A DNA stretch of 64,000 bases, taken from NCBI RefSeq assembly GCF_038024095.1, contig NZ_CP150668.1, positions 620,001 through 684,000 of the forward strand, in the 5' to 3' direction. This document shows positions 47,285 to 56,144 of the stretch, piece after piece (positions within the stretch are counted from its first letter, which is position 1; every line of letters starts with the position of its first letter). This DNA is from Polaribacter tangerinus. GTDB lineage: Bacteria; Bacteroidota; Bacteroidia; Flavobacteriales; Flavobacteriaceae. Below the pieces are notes generated by a model. It saw only the letters and a program-made list of their open reading frames with translations, had not been told where the DNA came from and made no database searches. The position numbers and the translations under genes were made by a program.

Positions 47285-48168
47285 TGGCAAAAGCAACAAA
47301 AAAACAAGCTTTAGGAAGAGGATTGTCTGCTTTATTAAAAGAAACTCCTAACATTAATTCTGCAAATGACAAGAATGCAGATAAATTGGTAGGTAATATC
47401 TTAGAAATAGAATTAGACTCTATAGAGGTAAATCCATATCAACCAAGAACCTATTTTGATGAGGAAGCCTTACGCGAATTGGCAAGTTCTATAAAAGAAT
47501 TAGGAGTAATTCAACCAATTACAGTTCGAAAACTTCCTGGCAATACTTTTCAATTAGTTTCTGGAGAAAGAAGGTTTAGAGCCTCTAAACTTATAGGAAA
47601 TAAAACTGTACCAGCATATATAAGGCTAGCCAATGACCAAGAAATGCTAGAGATGGCCTTGGTAGAAAATATTCAACGAAAAAATTTAGACCCTATAGAA
47701 GTAGCTCTTTCATACCAGCGTTTAATAGACGAAATACAACTTACGCAAGAAGATTTAAGCATTCGTGTTGGTAAAAAGCGCTCTACAGTTACTAACTATT
47801 TACGTTTGCTAAAATTAGATCCAATTTTACAAACAGGCATGCGAGATGGTTTTATTTCGATGGGGCATGGTAGAGCAATGATTAATGTTGATAATACAGA
47901 AGATCAACTGGCTATCTATGAGAAAATACTACGCGACAAACTATCTGTAAGACAGACAGAAGATTTGGTTAAAAATCTAAAATCTGGAACAGTTACAAAA
48001 GCAAAGAAAAAGCCTGTACCTAGTTTTGTTAAAAATAATATTAAAGATTTAAGTAGCTTTTTTGGCAATAAAGTTGCAGTAACAGTTGGTAGTAATGGTA
48101 AAGGAAAAATATCTATTCCGTTTACTTCAGAAGAAGACTTTCATCGAATAAAAAAATTATTAGAATAA
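47284..48168 (+). CDS. parB: Chromosome partitioning protein ParB
   Basis: This 294-residue protein has the basic N-terminal ALGRGLSALLKETP, the CTPase/Srx-like domain (NPYQPRTYFDEEALRELASS; SGERRFRASKLIG; ALVENIQRKNLDPIE), a helix-turn-helix (QEDLSIRVGKKRSTVTNYLR) and a C-terminal dimer region. It binds parS and spreads as a CTP-dependent clamp. A consensus parS (TGTTTCACGTGAAACA) was not seen nearby. Confidence 0.97.
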   Translation: MAKATKKQALGRGLSALLKETPNINSANDKNADKLVGNILEIELDSIEVNPYQPRTYFDEEALRELASSIKELGVIQPITVRKLPGNTFQLVSGERRFRASKLIGNKTVPAYIRLANDQEMLEMALVENIQRKNLDPIEVALSYQRLIDEIQLTQEDLSIRVGKKRSTVTNYLRLLKLDPILQTGMRDGFISMGHGRAMINVDNTEDQLAIYEKILRDKLSVRQTEDLVKNLKSGTVTKAKKKPVPSFVKNNIKDLSSFFGNKVAVTVGSNGKGKISIPFTSEEDFHRIKKLLE

Positions 48169-48756
48169 TTGTCTTTCATAAAAAATATATCCATTTTCTT
48201 TGGTCTTTTACTATCCATGTCGCTTTATTCTCAGAAAGATAGCACTGCAATAAAAGACATCAATATAAAAGAAACATTTGTTCAGGAAGGTTTGTACGAG
48301 CCTCTAAAACCTGCTAAAGCAGCATTTTATGCAGCAATACTTCCTGGTATGGGGCAAATTTATAACAAGAAGTATTGGAAAGCTCCGATTGTATGGGCTG
48401 CATTGGCAATACCTACTTATTACTATCAAATAAATAATAGTCAATATAAAAGATATAGAACAGCTTACAGACTTCGAAAAGCCGGATTTCAAGATGAATT
48501 TACATATAATTCTGGAAATACAAATGTATCTTTAGAAACGCTTGAACGAGCGCAAAGACAATTAAAAGAAAATAGAGATATGTCTTTATTATCTGGAGTA
48601 ATATTATACATTTTACAAATTGTAGAAGCGAGTGTTAATGCTCATTTACTACAATTTAATACCGATGATAATTTATCATTTAAGCCTACAATTCTTCAAA
48701 ACCCTATTCGTTTAGATGCTCCAAAAGTAGGTCTCACCATAAAATACACTTTTTAA
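48169..48756 (+). CDS. DUF5683 domain membrane protein
   Basis: The 195-residue protein starts at TTG directly after the parB stop (TAATTG), which gives a signal-like N-terminus MSFIKNISIFFGLLLSMSLY. The core PLKPAKAAFYAAILPGMGQI and the following YNKKYWKAPIVWAALAIPT are typical of DUF5683, with a later hydrophobic helix near residue 145. The family is conserved in Bacteroidota between parB and dapB; its function is unknown to me. Confidence 0.88.
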   Translation: MSFIKNISIFFGLLLSMSLYSQKDSTAIKDINIKETFVQEGLYEPLKPAKAAFYAAILPGMGQIYNKKYWKAPIVWAALAIPTYYYQINNSQYKRYRTAYRLRKAGFQDEFTYNSGNTNVSLETLERAQRQLKENRDMSLLSGVILYILQIVEASVNAHLLQFNTDDNLSFKPTILQNPIRLDAPKVGLTIKYTF

Positions 48757-48757
48757 T

Positions 48758-49459
48758 ATGAAAATTGCTTTATTAGGCTACGGAAGGATGGGAAAAGAAA
48801 TAGAAAAAATAGCTATTTCTAGAGGTCATGAAATTGTAATTAGAAAAGAGGTTAATGATATTATAGATATTAGTTTAGCAGATGTGGCCATAGATTTTAG
48901 TGTTCCGAATGCAGCATTTGGTAACATTAGCAATTGCATAAACCATAATATACCTGTTATTTCTGGAACTACTGGTTGGTTAGATAAATTCGACGAGGCG
49001 GTTTCATTATGCAATGAAAAAAAAGGAGCTTTTATATATGCTTCTAACTTTAGTTTGGGTGTAAATATTTTTTTCGAACTTAATAAACAATTGGCAAAAA
49101 TGATGAAGTCTGTTGAAGATTATACTATTTCTATGGAAGAAATTCATCATACCAAAAAGTTAGATGCGCCAAGCGGAACAGCAATTACTTTAGCAGAAGG
49201 AATTATTGAAAATTCTGATAAAGAAAACTGGGAATTAGGAAATAAATCCTCTGAAAAAAATATACCTATTGAAGCTAAAAGAATACCAGATGTACCCGGT
49301 ACACACACTGTTTGGTACAAATCTTTGGTTGATGAAATAGAAATTAAACATACAGCACATAATAGACAAGGTTTTGCCCTGGGTGCTGTTGTTGCTGCAG
49401 AATGGATTTTAGGTAAAACAGGTATTTTTACTATGAAAGATGTGTTAAACATTCGTTAA
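48758..49459 (+). CDS. dapB: 4-hydroxy-tetrahydrodipicolinate reductase
   Basis: The protein has 233 residues. The N-terminal Rossmann motif is LLGYGRMGKEIEKIA, the conserved SGTTGW is near residue 70, and the catalytic/substrate motif is EIHHTKKLDAPSGTAITLAE. It reduces the product of DapA in lysine and diaminopimelate synthesis with NAD(P)H. It begins 1 bp after the DUF5683 stop. Confidence 0.97.
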   Translation: MKIALLGYGRMGKEIEKIAISRGHEIVIRKEVNDIIDISLADVAIDFSVPNAAFGNISNCINHNIPVISGTTGWLDKFDEAVSLCNEKKGAFIYASNFSLGVNIFFELNKQLAKMMKSVEDYTISMEEIHHTKKLDAPSGTAITLAEGIIENSDKENWELGNKSSEKNIPIEAKRIPDVPGTHTVWYKSLVDEIEIKHTAHNRQGFALGAVVAAEWILGKTGIFTMKDVLNIR

Positions 49460-49533
49460 CCATCGTAACAAATAGCAACATTTTGCTACCTATAAACACA
49501 AAAAACTCCTTTACAAACTAGAAAATATATATT

Positions 49534-51234
49534 ATGAATTTCACAGAATGGTTTCTCTTTTTTTTAATAGTTCAGGTGCTTCATTTTTTTGGAACCTGGA
49601 AATTATATAAAAAAGCAGGTAGAAAGGCTTGGGAAGCAGCAATTCCAATTTATAATGGTATTGTTTTAATGCAGATTATTAAGCGTCCGAAATGGTGGAT
49701 TATACTACTTTTTATTCCTGTAGTAAACCTATTAATGTTTCCTGTAATTTGGATAGAAACTATAAGGTCTTTTGGCTATTATAAAAAAATTGATTCCTTG
49801 TTAGTTATTATTTCGCTAGGTCTTTATATTTTTTACATTAATTATGCTTCAGAAAACTCATACAATAGCAATAGAAGTTTAAAACCTAGGTCGGAATTTG
49901 GTGAATGGGTTAGCTCAATAACATTTGCAATAATTGCTGCAACTTTAGTGCACACTTATTTTATGCAACCTTTTACCATACCTACTTCTTCTTTAGAAAA
50001 ATCGTTATTAATTGGTGATTATCTTTTTGTAAGTAAGTTTCATTATGGCGCTAGAGTTCCATCGACAGTTGTTGCAGCACCAATGGTGCATGATTCTTTA
50101 CCCTTTACAGGCACTGCTTCTTACCTAAAAAAGCCTCAACTACCTTACACTAGATTACCTGGCTTACAAAAAATAAAAAATAATGATATTGTTTGTTTTA
50201 ACTGGCCAGCAGACTCTTTGGCTACAATGTGGGGAGATACTTCTGGAAAATTCACTTACAAACCAGTAGATAAAAAAACCAATTATGTAAAAAGGTGTGT
50301 TGGAATTGCCGGTGATACTTTAGAAATAAGAAATGGTTATGTGTTTATTAATGGAAAAAAGAATGAATTGCCAGACCGAGCAAAAATTCAATTTTATTAT
50401 ACCTACGAGTCTAAAACTCCGATTGACAGAAATACATTTCCAAAATTTTTAATAGATAAAGAAAGAACTGGTGTATACAAAATACTCTCAGAATACTGGA
50501 ACAATCCGAAAGTGCAAAGTGCAATTAAAGAGAATGGATATTTAACTAAAATTGGTAGTGATTCATTATATACAGAAGTTGCAGGTGGTATAAATCCTGA
50601 TTTTGCAAGACGTTTAAAAATAGTAAATGTTGCTAATAAAATAAACATCAATTTAACTGCAGAAGAAGTAACGCGACTCGAAAAACACAGTAATACAGTA
50701 TCTGTAAAAAAAGTTAATTATGCTGCTGATGTAGCTATTTTTCCTCATGTAGAAAAATTGGGTTGGAGTCAGGACAACTATGGTCCTATTTATATACCAA
50801 AAGCTGGTGCAACTGTAAAGATTGATAATGAAAACCTTCCTTTCTACGAGCAAATTATAAAAAATTACGAGAATAATAGTTTAACAGTTGTTGGAAATGA
50901 TATTTTTATCAACGGAGAAAAAACAACTTCTTACACCTTTAAACAAGATTATTATTGGTTAATGGGAGATAACAGACACAACTCTTTAGATGCAAGATAT
51001 TGGGGGTTTGTACCTTTCGATCATGTTTTAGGAAAGCCAGTAATGATTTGGTTCAGCTGGGATGCAAATGCTCCTAGTTTTGGAGAAAAAATAAAGTCAA
51101 TTCGTTGGGATAGAATGTTTACAACAGTTGGTGGAGATGGAGAACCTGTTTCGTATAGGTATGTTGTTTTTGTACTTATAGCAGCATATATTGGTTATAG
51201 CTTTTTTAAATCAAAAAAGAAGCGTGTAAAATAG
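49534..51234 (+). CDS. lepB: Signal peptidase I, long Bacteroidota form with DUF5684 N-terminus
   Basis: The protein has 566 residues. The first 100 form a multi-helix membrane region (DUF5684-like). A further helix is followed by the catalytic box FTIPTSSLEKSLLIGDYLFV (Ser153), the Lys box NYVKRCVGIAGDTLEIRNG, and the C-terminal box WLMGDNRHNSLDARYWGFVP; a last helix precedes a basic tail. It cleaves signal peptides at the outer face of the inner membrane. It is much longer than enterobacterial LepB because of insertions between the Lys box and the last box. Confidence 0.95.
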   Translation: MNFTEWFLFFLIVQVLHFFGTWKLYKKAGRKAWEAAIPIYNGIVLMQIIKRPKWWIILLFIPVVNLLMFPVIWIETIRSFGYYKKIDSLLVIISLGLYIFYINYASENSYNSNRSLKPRSEFGEWVSSITFAIIAATLVHTYFMQPFTIPTSSLEKSLLIGDYLFVSKFHYGARVPSTVVAAPMVHDSLPFTGTASYLKKPQLPYTRLPGLQKIKNNDIVCFNWPADSLATMWGDTSGKFTYKPVDKKTNYVKRCVGIAGDTLEIRNGYVFINGKKNELPDRAKIQFYYTYESKTPIDRNTFPKFLIDKERTGVYKILSEYWNNPKVQSAIKENGYLTKIGSDSLYTEVAGGINPDFARRLKIVNVANKININLTAEEVTRLEKHSNTVSVKKVNYAADVAIFPHVEKLGWSQDNYGPIYIPKAGATVKIDNENLPFYEQIIKNYENNSLTVVGNDIFINGEKTTSYTFKQDYYWLMGDNRHNSLDARYWGFVPFDHVLGKPVMIWFSWDANAPSFGEKIKSIRWDRMFTTVGGDGEPVSYRYVVFVLIAAYIGYSFFKSKKKRVK

Positions 51235-51295
51235 TTGCTAACCATTATGGTGTAATAACCTTACAAACTAAAAATTTATCATCTAATACAATTTT

Positions 51296-51892
51296 ATGCC
51301 GTTATTTATACCGACATACTTTTCTCCTATTTCTCAGTATTCTGAAATTTACAAACAATCGAAAATAGTTTTTGAGGTAGAAGATAATTATCAGAAACAA
51401 AGTTATAGAAATAGATGTTACATTTTTAACACAAATGGCAAACAATTGTTAAATATTCCCGTTAAACACCCAAAAAAAGAATTACGAAAAAAAACAAAAG
51501 ATGCGCTTGTAGAAAACGCGACTCCTTGGCAAGACCAGCATTTAAAATCTTTAAAAACTGCCTATAGAAATTCTCCTTTTTTTGAGTTTTATATAGATGA
51601 TTTGATGCCAATTTTCGAGAAAAAATACACGTACTTGCAAGAAGTAAATATAGATACTTTTCTATTTATTAATGATGCCTTGCAATTAGAAGTACCCTTT
51701 ACCAAAACAAATAGCTTCATAGAAAATTTTGGAGATAACGATTATAGAAATTTTGCCTCAGCAAAGAATCATCCAGAAGTATCACCTAAAAAATACATCC
51801 AAATGTTTGATGATAAGCATGGTTTTATTCCAAATTTATCCATTTTAGACCTGCTTTTTATGGAAGGTCCAAATGCTATAAGCTTTTTATAA
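51296..51892 (+). CDS. WbqC family protein
   Basis: This 198-residue protein has the WbqC core: IPTYFSPISQYSEIYKQSKI, NRCYIFNTNGKQLLNIPVKH, and the middle block PWQDQHLKSLKTAYRNSPFF. WbqC-like proteins occur in O-antigen clusters in some Gram-negatives, but their activity is unclear. Here the gene follows lepB by 61 bp and is 11 bp before a DUF6122 gene. Confidence 0.9.
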   Translation: MPLFIPTYFSPISQYSEIYKQSKIVFEVEDNYQKQSYRNRCYIFNTNGKQLLNIPVKHPKKELRKKTKDALVENATPWQDQHLKSLKTAYRNSPFFEFYIDDLMPIFEKKYTYLQEVNIDTFLFINDALQLEVPFTKTNSFIENFGDNDYRNFASAKNHPEVSPKKYIQMFDDKHGFIPNLSILDLLFMEGPNAISFL

Positions 51893-51903
51893 AATCGGTA
51901 CCA

Positions 51904-52215
51904 ATGGTTACGCATCAATTTATTATTCACTATGGGTTACATTTTGTGGCCCCTTTACTAATTTCTTTAATTTTCTTTAAACCGAAATGGAAAGTAGTAT
52001 ATTTCATTTTTCTGGCATCTATGCTAGTAGATGCAGACCATTTATTAGCAAACCCGATATTTGATAAAAACCGATGTAGCATTAACTTTCATCCGCTACA
52101 TTCTTACACAGCAATTGGCTTTTATACATTAGGGTTGTTTTACAAAAAAACAAGAATACTATGCATTGCATTGCTTTTTCATATGTTTACAGATGCTGTA
52201 GATTGTTACTTGTAA
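51904..52215 (+). CDS. DUF6122 family membrane protein
   Basis: This 103-residue protein has about three hydrophobic segments and conserved polar residues placed like membrane metal-dependent hydrolases: MLVDADHLLANPIFD, CSINFHPLHSY and LLFHMFTDAVDCYL. The His and Asp positions suggest metal binding (inference). Its last 10 bp overlap the 3-prime end of the convergent flippase gene. Confidence 0.8.
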   Translation: MVTHQFIIHYGLHFVAPLLISLIFFKPKWKVVYFIFLASMLVDADHLLANPIFDKNRCSINFHPLHSYTAIGFYTLGLFYKKTRILCIALLFHMFTDAVDCYL

Positions 52216-53696
52216 AATCTTTTTAAAAGCGCACCAAACTCGTTAGATATTTTTAGTTTTATCATTAAAAAAACATACAGTATTGTAATTAAAATACATT
52301 TTAAAAAGATGTTTATTATTGGCGAAATAGAAAAACCTTTAATCTGGATTATAGGAGTATTAAAATCCCAAAAGTAAAAACTAACAAATAATATGGTAAT
52401 AATAAACACCAACTTAAAAGACTTTGGTGTAAATGGTGTTATTGAAAACTTTGTATTTACAAACCACAATTTAAAGGTGTTAAAAAGAATAATAGTTATA
52501 AGTGTAGCTAAAGCCAAACCATCGGTACCAAACCCTAGATTAAAGTAAAATAATGTATTCAAAAAATAGACGGTTACAGACATACCAACTGCAATTGGTA
52601 ATGTAATTTTATAAAAAGTAGAATTGTTTATGATTGCGCCATTACTCCCTAAAAACATGGTATATAATTTTGCTAATGAAATCATTAAAACAACATATTC
52701 GCCACCAGCATAACCTTTATCTGGCATCAATTTAAACAACTCACTAACTCCGCAATTTACCAATAGAAAAAACAAACCACCTACAAGCAATAAATTTATA
52801 GAACTTTTCTTATAGAGGTTTTCTACTTCTTTTGTATTAAATTCATTTAAAGATTTAGAGGTTAAAGGTTGTAAAATTTGAGTCATTGCTCTACTTGGCG
52901 CTTCAATAAAAGAGCCTATAAAAACAGCTACTGCATAATAGGCGGCTTTCTCTATAGGATCTTTTCCTGGAATCATAATTTTATCAATATCTAATAAAAT
53001 TGCTCCTGCACTACCTGCTAAAATAATATAACCAGAATACTTAATTATTTCTAAAATATTATCTGGTAACTTAAAATAAAACTTAGGTAAATACATCGAA
53101 AAAGCGTAAAACATCATTACAAAAGCTCTAATAATGTAAGCTATTGTTAGATAATAAATAAACTCTTGCTTTGTTATAAACTCAAAAAATACAGCAAGTA
53201 GTAAAATCATTACCACTACTCTATTCCATAATTCTTTTAAGATATTCCCAAAAACGGTTTGAAGTTGCACTTTAGTCCAAGAATAAAAAAGCTCGAAATA
53301 TGCACACGCTACAGCAATTAAATAAATATAAAAAGTATAATTTTCGATGATTGCATTTTCTTTAGCTACTTTACTCATAATCCACTCATGAAAAAAATCC
53401 CAAAAGAAACCAATAGGTAATGCAATGAGGAGTGGTAAAAAAATTACGGAAGACAAAAATTTATCTTTCTGCTCTTTTGTGGTATAGGACGAGTAAAATT
53501 TTACAATTGTGTACTGAATACCAAATGCTGTAAGAGGCATAATTAAATTAGAAGCAGAAAGCAAGAAAGCAACCATTCCATAAAACTCTGACTCTAAAAA
53601 TCTTGGATAAAAAACAATAGTATTAATACCTCCTATTATAAAAGCACCGTAAATAATTATTGTATTTCTAAACGACTGTTTTAAAACAATACCCAT
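52206..53696 (-). CDS. Polysaccharide flippase-like membrane protein (MOP superfamily)
   Basis: This 496-residue protein has about 13-14 hydrophobic segments and the polysaccharide-export pattern, starting LKQSFRNTIIIYGAFIIGGI and containing APSRAMTQILQPLTSKSLNE in the middle. It probably flips lipid-linked glycans across the inner membrane. It lies 3 bp downstream of a GT4 gene, part of a minus-strand glycan block. The exact substrate (O-antigen, capsule or exopolysaccharide) cannot be read. Confidence 0.9.
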   Translation of the reverse strand: MGIVLKQSFRNTIIIYGAFIIGGINTIVFYPRFLESEFYGMVAFLLSASNLIMPLTAFGIQYTIVKFYSSYTTKEQKDKFLSSVIFLPLLIALPIGFFWDFFHEWIMSKVAKENAIIENYTFYIYLIAVACAYFELFYSWTKVQLQTVFGNILKELWNRVVVMILLLAVFFEFITKQEFIYYLTIAYIIRAFVMMFYAFSMYLPKFYFKLPDNILEIIKYSGYIILAGSAGAILLDIDKIMIPGKDPIEKAAYYAVAVFIGSFIEAPSRAMTQILQPLTSKSLNEFNTKEVENLYKKSSINLLLVGGLFFLLVNCGVSELFKLMPDKGYAGGEYVVLMISLAKLYTMFLGSNGAIINNSTFYKITLPIAVGMSVTVYFLNTLFYFNLGFGTDGLALATLITIILFNTFKLWFVNTKFSITPFTPKSFKLVFIITILFVSFYFWDFNTPIIQIKGFSISPIINIFLKCILITILYVFLMIKLKISNEFGALLKRFYK

Positions 53697-53699
53697 TAC

Positions 53700-54956
53700 C
53701 TATATTTGTTTAATAATTTTTGCCAACTGTTTTGTTAGTTCCCTTCTATGAAACTTATCTATATTGATAGTTTCTGACTGTAAACTACCATTTTTGTAGC
53801 TCTTGTAAAGCCGAAGAATTGCTGTTGTTAGTTTCTGTTCATTATTAAAATCTACCACAATTCCGGCATTTGTATTTTTAAGAATTTCACTCAAGTCACT
53901 TTCTTCTGGTCCGATGGCTAAAATAGGTCTTTTTGAAGTTAAATACTCAAATAATTTACCTGTTAATATTCCTTTATTATTTGGCACATTCGGAATCAAT
54001 AATAGCAATACTTGAGATTCTTTCTGAAACTTTACTGCTTTGTCATGTGAAACATAATCTACAAACTGAGTATTTTCTGTTAAATTATTTACGTTAATTT
54101 CTTCTTTTACTTCATTGGCAATATCTCCAATAAATTGGATTTGTAAATCTTTTTTAAAGGTATCATTTTCATCAGAAATATGTTTTAAAACTTTAAAAAG
54201 AATTGTAGGATTGCTCTGTTTTGGTAACAAACCAATGTAAGAAATAGTAAATTTTTTGGAAACTTGAACAGCTTCATTTTCTAAAACTTCATCATCGTAA
54301 CCATTTGTAATTACAGCAACATTTTTTGCTGTTTCTAGAAACGTTCTTTTTAATGAATTGCTAACTGTTACAATATAATCTGCAGAGCTTAACACAGATT
54401 TTTCGAGTTTTAAATTTCTTTTTTTAGCAAAAAGTGTCTGACTAAATTCTTTGTTATAGTAAATGTTTGTCCAAGGATCTCTAAAATCTGCAATCCATTT
54501 CACAGGTATTTTTTGTTTGATTTTTTGAGCAATTAAATGCATGCTATGTGGTGGTCCAGTAGAAATAATTACCTCAACATCATTCTCTTTTATGTACTTA
54601 CATAAAAAATTAACAGAAGGCTTAACCCAAAAAACTTTTGCGTCTGGTACAAAAAAGTTACCCCTTATAAACGAAAGAAATTTATTGTTTGTAGCAGAAG
54701 AAACACCTTGTTGCTTTTTATTTTTTTTCCAAAAAAACAAGTTTATTGGGTTCCAAATAGGCTGTTTTAAAACCTCTACATTATCTGGAATTTCTTTTAA
54801 AAGAGATTCGTCTAACTTTGGAAAATCTATAGTGTCTGGAGTATAAACTATTGGTGTAATATTAAAATCTTGCAAATACTTTACAAATTTTAACCATCTT
54901 TGCACACCAGAACCGCCTGCAGGAGGCCAATAATATGTTATTATTAAAACTTTCAA
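53700..54956 (-). CDS. GT4-like glycosyltransferase
   Basis: This 418-residue protein has the GT-B N-terminal motif LIITYYWPPAGGSGVQRWLK and the donor-binding C-terminal half with ISYIGLLPKQSNPTILFKVL and GKLFEYLTSKRPILAIGPEE, where the Glu of the E-x7-E region sits. It probably adds a sugar to a surface glycan at the cytoplasmic membrane. It lies 3 bp upstream of the flippase and 3 bp downstream of another GT4 gene. Confidence 0.88.
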   Translation of the reverse strand: MKVLIITYYWPPAGGSGVQRWLKFVKYLQDFNITPIVYTPDTIDFPKLDESLLKEIPDNVEVLKQPIWNPINLFFWKKNKKQQGVSSATNNKFLSFIRGNFFVPDAKVFWVKPSVNFLCKYIKENDVEVIISTGPPHSMHLIAQKIKQKIPVKWIADFRDPWTNIYYNKEFSQTLFAKKRNLKLEKSVLSSADYIVTVSNSLKRTFLETAKNVAVITNGYDDEVLENEAVQVSKKFTISYIGLLPKQSNPTILFKVLKHISDENDTFKKDLQIQFIGDIANEVKEEINVNNLTENTQFVDYVSHDKAVKFQKESQVLLLLIPNVPNNKGILTGKLFEYLTSKRPILAIGPEESDLSEILKNTNAGIVVDFNNEQKLTTAILRLYKSYKNGSLQSETINIDKFHRRELTKQLAKIIKQI

Positions 54957-54959
54957 ATT

Positions 54960-56144
54960 TTATAAATTATCGTATAAATGTAGTAGTTTTTTTGATGTTT
55001 CTTCCCAACAAAACTCACGTTGTACAAATTGCTTTCCGTTCTCTCCTAGTTCTACTCTAAGGTTGGCATTATTATAAAGTGTTAACATTTGAGTTGTAAA
55101 ACTTTTTACATTTTTTGCTTCATGAACTAAACCACAATTGTTTTTTTCTACAAGTTTTTTTTGTGCAGTCGCATTACTTACTAATAGTGGTTTGCCAAAA
55201 CTCATGTACTGAAAAATTTTATTGGCGTACGCAACATCATGCTGAAGATTTCTATGCAATGGAGAAATACATACTGAACTTGCTAAAATATAAGACTGAA
55301 AAAGTGATACGTCTTGCCACCCCTCAAAATCTACATAATCTTGAATACTTAATGCTTTTACTTGGGCTTTTAAAACAGGGTCTGTAGTATTTTTTCCTAC
55401 AATTACTAATTTTATTTCCGGAATAGTATTCTTTAATACCACAATACTTTCTATAGCTGTTTGTAAACCTCGCCTAAGATGAGTATCTCCCAAATATAAG
55501 ACTACAAAATTGTTTTCGTATTTAGTTACAATTTGTTTGTCTATAGAATAATTCTCAAAAAAAGAGGTTCGAATGGTATTGGGTACTAGCACAAAATCAT
55601 CTTTTTTATGTGGAACTCTTTCTTCTAATGTTTTTATAAATTCTGGAGAAACGGTAATTATACGTGTTGCCTTTTCTATAAAATCGTGCTCTTTACGTTT
55701 CCATGTCTTTGGAGATATTATATATTTTCCAGGAAACTTCTGTAAATGAGGATATAATTTCATAACCTCTGGTAAATTGTCATGTAAATCCAATACAACG
55801 GGTAATTTGTATTTTTTATTCGTCTTAAAAACTGCCTCTGCAATACGAATATCATGAACATGTAAAACCTCTACCTTTGTACGTTGTATAAACTTTTTAA
55901 TTTTTTGTTGCATTAAAATAGTATACAAAGGTATGGTATATGCCAACGCAGAAAGTTTGTATTCTAATAAGTTAGAAGAATATCTTTGTACATATATTCC
56001 GTTTAACAGCTCTTCACTTTTTTCATCTTTGTAAGTTAAACAAAATAAAAAAACCTCATGACCGCTTTTCACCAGAGAAACTGCCTCATTTTCTACCCTT
56101 GGATCTGGAGGAAAGGGTGCATCTAAAATCATGCCTATTTTCAT
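54960..56144 (-). CDS. GT4 family glycosyltransferase
   Basis: The protein has 394 residues. The GT-B start is MKIGMILDAPFPPDPRVENE, with acceptor-side VLHVHDIRIAEAV and VVLDLHDNLPEV; the donor domain includes VVLYLGDTHLRRGLQTAIES and YANKIFQYMSFGKPLLVSNA. It overlaps the end of the YfhO gene by 4 bp (ATGA), so translation is coupled. The substrate is unknown. Confidence 0.9.
   Translation of the reverse strand: MKIGMILDAPFPPDPRVENEAVSLVKSGHEVFLFCLTYKDEKSEELLNGIYVQRYSSNLLEYKLSALAYTIPLYTILMQQKIKKFIQRTKVEVLHVHDIRIAEAVFKTNKKYKLPVVLDLHDNLPEVMKLYPHLQKFPGKYIISPKTWKRKEHDFIEKATRIITVSPEFIKTLEERVPHKKDDFVLVPNTIRTSFFENYSIDKQIVTKYENNFVVLYLGDTHLRRGLQTAIESIVVLKNTIPEIKLVIVGKNTTDPVLKAQVKALSIQDYVDFEGWQDVSLFQSYILASSVCISPLHRNLQHDVAYANKIFQYMSFGKPLLVSNATAQKKLVEKNNCGLVHEAKNVKSFTTQMLTLYNNANLRVELGENGKQFVQREFCWEETSKKLLHLYDNL

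Noticed and set aside
46332..48168. parS centromere sites near parAB
   Set aside because: No close match to TGTTTCACGTGAAACA was found by eye.
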